This document shows, in pieces, positions 58,033 to 64,000 of a stretch of 64,000 nucleotides of DNA (position 1 is its first letter; each line of letters begins with the position of its first letter). Source of the DNA: Streptomyces antimycoticus (GTDB lineage: Bacteria; Actinomycetota; Actinomycetes; Streptomycetales; Streptomycetaceae). The stretch is from the NCBI RefSeq assembly GCF_005405925.1, contig NZ_BJHV01000001.1, positions 8,432,001 through 8,496,000 of the forward strand, written 5' to 3'. The translations under genes were made by a program, and so were the position numbers. Under the pieces are notes generated by a model. The model saw only the letters and a program-made list of their open reading frames with translations, was not told the origin of the DNA and made no database searches.

Positions 58033-58793
58033 TCACCTCGGCACTCCGCGCTCACCCCGGGTGCGGGGCAGCGCGTGGCGCGGCGGGCTGGTGAGGGTGA
58101 TCTGCCGGACCAGCTGGTGGAACGAGACCAGCGCGGCGACCGGGGGAAGACCGGCCACGGCCATGCTGGGCGCGTTCCTCGGGGCGTGTGCGACGCACAG
58201 GAACACCGCGATGGTGGAGAAGAGCACCACTACAGCCCATGAGTGCGCCGCGCCCCGGCGGTGCAGGGCGGCCCGCAGCACCGACAGCGAGGCGACCAGC
58301 CAGGGTCCGTAGACCAGCAGGGGCCACCAGGCCGCCATGGACTCCGAGGTGCTCGGGGAGGCCAGATAGCGCAGCGGGCGGTAGGAGATCATTCCGCCGA
58401 GCACGCTCAGCATGGCGACGATGACCGTGGTGACCGCCGCGAAGATCAGGCTGATCACATGCAGCCACGGCAGCGTCGGCAGCCGGAAGCGGACCCTGCG
58501 GCGCTTGCCGCGCCCCCGCACATGCGTGGGGGAGGGGGCGGGGAGGGGGCCACCGGTCCGATGGGGCCGGTGGTGTGCACCGACTCCTCGGGGGAGGTCG
58601 TCTGCAGCAGCCGGGCCAGGTCCCCCTCCAGGTCCCAGCGGCCCTCGATGGTCTCCGGATCGGGCAGGGGGAAAGGATTCATCTCATAATCGGCTGCCAC
58701 CTCGTACCGCTCCCCGGGAGGGGGCGCGGAGGCGTGCCGGTGGCCGGTGGGTGGGGGCCCGTAGCCGCCCGGCCTCGGCTCGGTGTACGTCAT
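58033..58793 (-). pseudogene. DUF2637 membrane protein (SpdB-like), one frameshift
   Basis: ATG 58793 gives a Pro/Gly-rich cytoplasmic N-terminus (MTYTEPRPGGYGPPPTGHRH) and SVHTTGPIGPVAPSPPPPP. The continuation RGRGKRRRVRFRLPTLPWLH and the four transmembrane segments of DUF2637 (LHVISLIFAAVTTVIVAML; WPLLVYGPWLVASLSVLRAA) are in another frame, ending at 58033. One extra base in the five-G run 58528-58532 restores a 253-residue protein. DUF2637 proteins occur on Streptomyces plasmids (Spd spread proteins) and chromosomes; their function is unclear. It overlaps the small gene before it by 4 bp. Confidence 0.78.
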
Positions 58794-58996
58794 GCCTTGA
58801 CGCCCGGTTCCGGCGTATCGGACCGCTGGAGGAAGTCCGCCTCGATCCGGCCCAGCGCCCGGATGAAGTCCTCCCAGACTCTCGCGCAGTATTCGAGCGG
58901 GTAGCGCTCGCTGTCACCCCCCTGATCTCGGGGCCGGAACACGGGTTCGGCACTGAGGCGGGAGTGATCGGGTGGTTGCAGGCTGTCAGTGGTCAC
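58790..58996 (-). CDS. Small hypothetical protein, partner of the DUF2637 gene
   Basis: A 68-residue acidic, soluble protein (SRLSAEPVFRPRDQGGDSER; ARVWEDFIRALGRIEADFLQ). It is not a family I recognise. Start is GTG 58996; the stop overlaps the next gene by ATGA, so the two are translationally coupled and probably act together. Confidence 0.66.
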   Translation of the reverse strand: MTTDSLQPPDHSRLSAEPVFRPRDQGGDSERYPLEYCARVWEDFIRALGRIEADFLQRSDTPEPGVKA

Positions 58997-59296
58997 GTCC
59001 CCACCAACGACCGCTAAAATGGTGCAGTATCGCGGCATTCGGGTGAAACGAGCGCTGACTCGCGCAGTGTCTCGCAACGATTCCCCGCCGCGCGCCCCCG
59101 CGCGCAACGTTGCCACGGGTATGCGCAACCATGGTGCATTACGGCCGTCGGCGGACGGCTCATAGGGTCTTGCGCTGACGTGGAGTGGCGGGGACCGACT
59201 GCTCGGCGATTCCCACCTGCGGGTTTGCTCTTCGGGCACCCGTATGTCCGCAGTCGGTCGCCACCACCAGATGGCAGCGATTAAGGAGCCACCCCT
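58997..59296. other. 300-bp divergent intergenic region
   Basis: Separates the leftward DUF2637 pair from the rightward permease. It must hold two promoters, but I could not name clear -35/-10 pairs. The permease ribosome site AGGAG is at 59284-59288. No RNA gene or repeat was recognised. Confidence 0.5.
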
Positions 59297-60769
59297 GTGT
59301 TGGAGCACGGCGCAGCACCGCCCGCCACCCATCAACCGGAACCAGACCCTCCGGTCGGCGGACTGGGCGCCCGGCTGATGCGGCGCAAGCCCGTGGAGCG
59401 GCTGGTCGCCGAGGGCGGCCAGGGCGAGGGCGGCAGTCTGCGGCGCTCGATGGGCATGTGGCAGCTCACCATGATCAGCATCGGGGCCACCCTGGGCACC
59501 GGCATCTTCGTGGTGCTCGGCGAGGCCGTGCCCGACGCCGGTCCCGCGGTGATCGTGTCCTTCGTCATCGCCGGGCTCACCGCGCTGTTCTCAGCGCTGT
59601 CGTACGCCGAGCTGGCGGGCACCATCCCCGTCTCCGGTTCCTCCTACTCCTACGCCTACGCCACGATGGGCGAGCTGATCGCCTGGATCTGCGGCTGGTG
59701 TCTGATCCTCGAGTACGGCGTCTCGGTGGCGGCCGTCGCCGTCGGCTGGGGCGAGTACCTCAACGAACTGCTCGACGGCACCCTCGGCGTCACCATTCCC
59801 GACGCCCTGGCCGCCCCGCCCGGGGACGGCGGGATCTTCAATCTGCCCGCCCTGCTCGTGGTGCTGCTGGCCATGGCGTTCCTGCTGGGCGGCGCCAAGG
59901 AGAGCGCCCGCGCCAACGCGGTCATGGTGGCGGTGAAGATAGCGGCGCTGATCCTCTTCTGCGCCGTCGCCTTCACCGGCATCCGGGCGGGCAACTACAC
60001 CCCGTTCATGCCGCTGGGCATGGCGGGCGTCAGCGCCGCCGGCGCCACCCTCTTCTTCTCCTACATCGGCTTCGACGCCGCCTCCACGGCCGGTGAGGAG
60101 GCCAAGAACCCCCAGCGCGACCTGCCCCGCGCGATCATGCTCTCGCTGATCATCGTCACCGCGCTGTACTGCCTGGTGGCCGCCGTCGCGGTGGGCGCCC
60201 TGCCGTGGAAGAAGTTCTCGGGCTCCGAGGCCGCGCTCGCCTCGATCATGAAGGATGTCACCGGACAGGACGCCTGGGCCGTGCTGCTGGCCGCCGGAGC
60301 GGTCGTCGCGATCGCCTCCGTGGTGCTGACCGTGCTCTACGGCCAGACCCGCATCCTCTTCGCGATGTCCCGGGACGGGCTGGTGCCCAAGGTCTTCTCC
60401 ACGGTCCACGCCAGGACCGGAGTGCCCCGCGCCAACACCGTGATCGTCTCGCTCTTCTGCGGGGTCCTGGCCGCCGCGATCCCGCTCGGCCAGCTCGCCG
60501 ACGCCACCAGCATCGGCACCCTCTTCGCCTTCGCACTGGTCAACATCGCCGTGATCGTGCTGCGCCGGACCCGGCCCGATATGACCCGCACCTTCCGGGT
60601 GCCGCTCTCCCCGCTCTTCCCGGTGATCGGCTTCGCGCTGTGTCTGTGGATGATGGGCAGCCTGCAGCTCGTGACCTGGGTGGTGTTCGGCTGCTGGATG
60701 GCCGTCGGCCTTGTGCTGTACTTCGCATACGGCTTGCGCCGATCCCGACTGGCCACAGCAGAGAAGTGA
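59297..60769 (+). CDS. APC-family amino acid permease (cationic amino acid transporter-like)
   Basis: A 490-residue transporter with about 12-14 hydrophobic segments. The N-terminus is soluble and ends ARLMRRKPVERLV, a motif common in CAT-type members; TM1 has the substrate-binding break MISIGATLGTGIFVVLGE. Further APC signatures are FSYIGFDAASTAGEEAKNPQ and RILFAMSRDGLVPKVF. CAT-like members often carry Arg and Lys, but substrate is inferred only. Start is GTG 59297. An AsnC/Lrp regulator follows 10 bp later and an amino-acid-degrading enzyme pair soon after. Confidence 0.9.
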   Translation: MLEHGAAPPATHQPEPDPPVGGLGARLMRRKPVERLVAEGGQGEGGSLRRSMGMWQLTMISIGATLGTGIFVVLGEAVPDAGPAVIVSFVIAGLTALFSALSYAELAGTIPVSGSSYSYAYATMGELIAWICGWCLILEYGVSVAAVAVGWGEYLNELLDGTLGVTIPDALAAPPGDGGIFNLPALLVVLLAMAFLLGGAKESARANAVMVAVKIAALILFCAVAFTGIRAGNYTPFMPLGMAGVSAAGATLFFSYIGFDAASTAGEEAKNPQRDLPRAIMLSLIIVTALYCLVAAVAVGALPWKKFSGSEAALASIMKDVTGQDAWAVLLAAGAVVAIASVVLTVLYGQTRILFAMSRDGLVPKVFSTVHARTGVPRANTVIVSLFCGVLAAAIPLGQLADATSIGTLFAFALVNIAVIVLRRTRPDMTRTFRVPLSPLFPVIGFALCLWMMGSLQLVTWVVFGCWMAVGLVLYFAYGLRRSRLATAEK

Positions 60770-60779
60770 TTGCCCCCCA

Positions 60780-61234
60780 GTGCGACTGAATGATCTCGAC
60801 GAACGCATCGTCCACGCCCTCGCCGAGGACGCCCGCCGCTCCTACGCCGACATCGGCGAGTTGGTAGGACTGTCCGCGCCCGCCGTCAAACGGCGGGTGG
60901 ACCGGCTGCGCGCGGAGGGAGCCATCACCGGCTTCACGGTGCGGGTCGACCCGGTGGCGCTGGGATGGGAGACCGAGGGCTTCATCGAGCTCTACTGCCG
61001 CCACAACACCTCGCCGGACGCCATCCGCCGGGGCCTGTCGCGCTATCCCGAGGTGGTGTCCGCGTCGACCGTCACCGGCGACGCGGACGCCGTCGTCCAG
61101 GTCTTCGCCTCCGATATGCGCCACTTCGAGCGGGTGCTGGAGCGGATCGCGGGGAGGCGTTCGTGGAGCGCACCAAGTCCGTGCTGGTGCTGTCGCCCCT
61201 GCTGCGGCGGTTCAGCTCGGGCGCGCCCACATAA
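60780..61234 (+). pseudogene. AsnC/Lrp-family regulator, one frameshift
   Basis: From GTG 60780 the N-terminal HTH is clear (RLNDLDERIVHALAEDARRS; ADIGELVGLSAPAVKRRVDR), followed by the RAM effector domain. At FERVLERIAG the frame leaves the family sequence; the neighbouring frame continues EAFVERTKSVLVLSPLLRRF and ends GAPT at 61234. One extra G in the four-G run 61151-61154 restores a normal 151-residue protein. It probably senses an amino acid and controls the adjacent permease and catabolic genes. Confidence 0.85.
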
Positions 61235-61314
61235 GCGCTCCACTGGGTGCGCCCTGATCGACGGGGGTGCCCCGACCTGCCGGTGAGCGTCCGCGGCGGC
61301 GTTGTGGCTGGGCG

Positions 61315-61341
61315 CGCCCACGCGGCGGAGCCGCACATCGA
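61315..61341 (-). repeat. Inverted fragment of the dispersed repeat core
   Basis: 27 bp are an exact reverse complement of 46070-46096 in copy A (core containing CGATGTGCGGCTCCGCCGCG). The rest of the 333-bp gap 61235-61567 shows no gene. Confidence 0.8.
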
Positions 61342-61485
61342 CACCGCCCCGCGCCCCTTCGGGGCTCGTCCGAGCAGCCCCGCCCAGGCATGGCCCCCGT
61401 ACGTGCCCCGGCCCCGCACACGCCCGGGTCCAGCGCGTGCAATGAATCGACGCGGACCGATCCCCATGCGTTACGAATCGACGCC

Positions 61486-61561
61486 GGACGCAACGAAGCC
61501 GTCTTGTTGGGCGATCCGGAGGCAACGTACTGTTTTTATACCCGTACTCCTCCTCTCAAGG
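61486..61561 (+). promoter_or_regulatory. Candidate control region of the amidase gene
   Basis: Direct repeats GGACGCAACG (61486-61495) and GGAGGCAACG (61518-61527) are 32 bp apart, about three helical turns. They are followed by an AT-rich stretch TGTTTTTATACC, unusual for this genome and possibly including a -10 (TATACC). The ribosome site AAGG is at 61558-61561. An AsnC/Lrp site is possible but not proven. Confidence 0.4.
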
Positions 61562-61567
61562 TCTGCC

Positions 61568-62368
61568 ATGTCGCCGCTGCGCACCGCTCTGCTCCAGAAC
61601 TCCGGTCACCCCGGCGATCCCGCCGGGAACCTCAAGGTCCTCGACGAGGCCGCCGCCGGCGCCGCCGCCGACGGGGCCGGGCTGCTGGTCACCGCGGAGA
61701 TGTTCCTCACGGGATACGCGATTGGCGGCCGCGGCGTACGGGAGCTGGCCGAGCCCGCCGACGGGCCGAGCGGCCGGGCGGTGGCCGAGATCGCCGCGAC
61801 GCACGGTCTCGCCATCCTCTACGGCTACCCCGAGAGCCACGCGGGCGCGGTGTACAACTCGGCACGGCTCGTGGGCGGGGACGGCGCCGAGCTGGCCAAC
61901 TACCGCAAGTCCCATCTCTACGGCTGCTTCGAGCGGGCGTCGTTCACCCCCGGCGAGACCCCCGTCGTCCAGGCCACCATCGGCGAGCTGACCGTCGGCA
62001 TCCTGATCTGCTACGACGTGGAGTTCCCGGAGAACGTACGGGCCCATGCCCTGGCCGGGACCGATCTGCTGCTGGTGCCCACCGCGCAGATGCACCCCTT
62101 CGAGTTCGTGGCCGAATCCGTGATTCCGGTGCGGGCCTTCGAGAGCCAGATGTACATCGCGTACGTCAACCGCAGTGGTGTCGAGGGCGAGTTCGACTTC
62201 GTGGGCCTGAGCTGTCTGGCGGGGCCCGACGGCGCCACCTGTCTGCGGGCCGGCCGCGGTGAGGAACTCCTCCTCGGCGATGTCGCCCCCAAGCTGCTGA
62301 CCACCTCGCGCCGGATCAACCCGTATCTGCGCGACCGCCGCCCCGGTCTGTACTCCTCCCTCAGCTGA
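61568..62368 (+). CDS. DavA-like carbon-nitrogen hydrolase (nitrilase superfamily amidase)
   Basis: A 266-residue amidase with the nitrilase-superfamily triad: E44 (VTAEMFLTGYAIGG), K114 (NYRKSHLYGCFERASF) and C148 (GILICYDVEFPENVR). Its overall pattern matches, as I recall it, 5-aminovaleramidase DavA of Pseudomonas, which hydrolyses the amide produced by lysine 2-monooxygenase. The next gene encodes that kind of monooxygenase, so the two would convert an amino acid to an amide and then to the shortened acid plus ammonia. Start is ATG 61568; the frame is open upstream but without homology. Confidence 0.86.
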   Translation: MSPLRTALLQNSGHPGDPAGNLKVLDEAAAGAAADGAGLLVTAEMFLTGYAIGGRGVRELAEPADGPSGRAVAEIAATHGLAILYGYPESHAGAVYNSARLVGGDGAELANYRKSHLYGCFERASFTPGETPVVQATIGELTVGILICYDVEFPENVRAHALAGTDLLLVPTAQMHPFEFVAESVIPVRAFESQMYIAYVNRSGVEGEFDFVGLSCLAGPDGATCLRAGRGEELLLGDVAPKLLTTSRRINPYLRDRRPGLYSSLS

Positions 62369-62449
62369 TCAGTCCTCGGCCGATCCGTCCGGACCCCGCC
62401 GCGCCCGAAACACCCCTTTGAGCACCGACCAGCAAGGAATCCGTACCCC

Positions 62450-64000
62450 ATGACGTCCACGGTGCCCACCGCCGTCCATGACGAGCAGGAAACCCAGGCC
62501 CATCAGGCCCTTCCGCCCATGACCATGTTCGGCCCGGACTTCCCCTACGCCTACGACGACTTCCTCGCCCACCCGGCGGGCCTGGGCCAGATACCCGCCA
62601 CCGAGCACGGCAACGAGGTCGCGGTCATCGGCGGCGGTCTCTCCGGCCTGGTCACCGCGTACGAGCTGATGAAGATGGGCCTGCGGCCCGTGGTCTACGA
62701 GGCCGACCGGATCGGCGGACGGCTGCGCACCGTCGGCTTCGACGGCTGTGACGACGCGCTGACCGCCGAGATGGGGGCGATGCGCTTCCCGCCGTCCTCC
62801 ACCGCCCTCCAGCACTACATCGACCTGGTGGGCCTGAAGACCCGGCCGTTCCCCAACCCGCTGGCCCCCGACACCCCCTCGACCGTCGTCGACCTCAAGG
62901 GCGAGTCCCACTACGCCCGCACCATCGACGATCTGCCGCCGGTCTACCGCGAGGTGGCCGACGCCTGGAACGCCTGCCTGGAGGAGGGCGCGGACTTCTC
63001 CGACATGAACCGCGCCATCCGCGAGCGGAACGTCCCCCGCATCCGGGAGATCTGGTCGCGGCTGGTCGAGAAGCTGGACAACCAGACCTTCTACGGTTTC
63101 CTCTGCGACTCCACGGCCTTCACCTCCTTCCGCCACCGGGAGATCTTCGGCCAGGTCGGCTTCGGCACCGGCGGCTGGGACACCGACTTCCCCAACTCCA
63201 TCCTGGAGATCCTGCGGGTCGTCTACACCGAGGCCGACGACCACCACCGCGGCATCGTCGGCGGCAGCCAGCAGCTTCCGCTGCGGCTGTGGGAGCGCGA
63301 GCCCGAGAAGATCGTCCACTGGCCCCAGGGCACCTCGCTGTCCTCGCTGCACGGCGGTGAGCCCCGCCCGGCCGTGACCCGGCTGCACCGGGCAGCGGGC
63401 GACCGCGTCGTGGTGACGGACGCGAGCGGTGACATCCGCTCGTACCGGGCGGTGGTCTTCACCGCGCAGTCCTGGATGCTGCTCTCCAAGATCGACTGCG
63501 ATGACTCGCTCTTCCCGATCGACCACTGGACGGCGATCGAGCGCACCCACTACATGGAGTCCAGCAAGCTCTTCGTGCCGGTGGACCGGCCGTTCTGGCT
63601 GGACAAGGACGAGATCACCGGCCGGGACACGATGAGCATGACGCTCACCGACCGGATGACCCGCGGCACCTATCTGCTGGACGACGGCCCGGACCGGCCC
63701 GCCGTCATCTGTCTCTCCTACACCTGGTGCGACGACAGCCTCAAGTGGCTGCCGCTGTCGGCGAACGAGCGGATGGAGGTCATGCTCAAGTCGCTCTCGG
63801 AGATCTATCGGCACGTCGACATCCGCAAGCACATCATCGGCAGCCCGGTCACCGTGTCCTGGGAGAACGAGCCCTACTTCATGGGCGCGTTCAAGGCCAA
63901 TCTGCCCGGCCATTACCGCTATCAGCGCCGGCTGTTCACCCACTTCATGCAGGACCGGCTGCCCGCCGACAAGCGCGGCATCTTCCTCGCGGGCGACGAC
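62450..64000 (+). CDS. FAD-dependent amino-acid 2-monooxygenase, DavB-like (3' end outside window)
   Basis: 517 codons are visible and the frame is still open at 64000. It is a flavin amine-oxidase-family enzyme: dinucleotide-binding VAVIGGGLSGLVTAYELMKM at residues 57-77, GGRLRT and EMGAMRFPPSSTAL. The segments MTMFGPDFPYAYDDFLAHPA, FGQVGFGTGGWDTDFPNS and GAFKANLPGHYRYQRRLFTH closely match my memory of L-lysine 2-monooxygenase DavB (about 560 residues), so about 45 residues are missing. Such enzymes decarboxylate and oxidise an amino acid to the corresponding amide. Lysine is the likely substrate, but related enzymes use tryptophan, phenylalanine or arginine. Start is ATG 62450 after AAGGAA. 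Confidence 0.88.
   Translation, partial: MTSTVPTAVHDEQETQAHQALPPMTMFGPDFPYAYDDFLAHPAGLGQIPATEHGNEVAVIGGGLSGLVTAYELMKMGLRPVVYEADRIGGRLRTVGFDGCDDALTAEMGAMRFPPSSTALQHYIDLVGLKTRPFPNPLAPDTPSTVVDLKGESHYARTIDDLPPVYREVADAWNACLEEGADFSDMNRAIRERNVPRIREIWSRLVEKLDNQTFYGFLCDSTAFTSFRHREIFGQVGFGTGGWDTDFPNSILEILRVVYTEADDHHRGIVGGSQQLPLRLWEREPEKIVHWPQGTSLSSLHGGEPRPAVTRLHRAAGDRVVVTDASGDIRSYRAVVFTAQSWMLLSKIDCDDSLFPIDHWTAIERTHYMESSKLFVPVDRPFWLDKDEITGRDTMSMTLTDRMTRGTYLLDDGPDRPAVICLSYTWCDDSLKWLPLSANERMEVMLKSLSEIYRHVDIRKHIIGSPVTVSWENEPYFMGAFKANLPGHYRYQRRLFTHFMQDRLPADKRGIFLAGDD

Overview
This window is chromosomal DNA of a Streptomyces, or a very close high-GC actinobacterium. The base composition is very GC-rich with strong G/C at third codon positions, and GTG or TTG starts are common. 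Diagnostic genes are present: bldD, a single-gene actinobacterial integration host factor (sIHF), a PriA without helicase motifs, guaB1, and the actinobacterial EF-P loop. No tRNA, rRNA, CRISPR array, prophage or intact insertion sequence was seen.

Layout. Positions 1-6341 hold the 3' end of rel (ppGpp), a DUF349 protein, a secreted or membrane cyclophilin, a metallo-beta-lactamase-fold hydrolase and hisS. Positions 6393-10027 are an accessory leftward cassette: a two-component system plus an ABC-2 exporter. Positions 10204-24156 return to housekeeping: VKOR, rarA, a DUF2470 gene and rpsD around an iron box, then alaS-ruvX-mltG-aroE-aroC-aroK-aroB. Positions 24447-28272 carry a P-loop protein, an unusual M24 peptidase homologue, efp, nusB and, convergently, bldD. 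Positions 28423-38867 form the pyrimidine cluster pyrR-pyrB-pyrC-(membrane protein)-carA-carB-pyrD-pyrF, preceded by a recognisable PyrR-binding RNA hairpin. Positions 39072-45433 carry sihF-gmk-rpoZ-coaBC-metK-priA. From about 45434 to 58000, core genes (fmt, rsmB, rpe, a SorC-type regulator, guaB1) alternate with repeats, a probably MerR-controlled ABC exporter, a secreted serine hydrolase and a recombination scar joining TetR and enolase-superfamily fragments. The last part (59297-64000) looks like an amino-acid uptake and catabolism module: APC/CAT permease, AsnC/Lrp regulator, DavA-like amidase and DavB-like amino-acid 2-monooxygenase (cut by the window end).

Quality caution. Five conserved genes (rarA, the DUF2470 gene, priA three times, the DUF2637 gene and the AsnC/Lrp gene) are broken by what read as single-base losses in or near runs of 4-7 G or C. 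All seven shifts have the same sign. This pattern points to homopolymer under-calling in the assembly rather than biological decay, so these genes are described as reconstructed, probably functional proteins, although typed as pseudogenes in the sequence as given.

The most interesting items for follow-up are the four-gene amino-acid 2-monooxygenase module, an aminopeptidase P homologue beside efp that has lost two of five metal ligands, an iron box between a DUF2470 gene and rpsD, a MerR-type promoter in front of an ABC exporter with no MerR gene nearby, and a dispersed 203-206-bp hairpin-bearing repeat.
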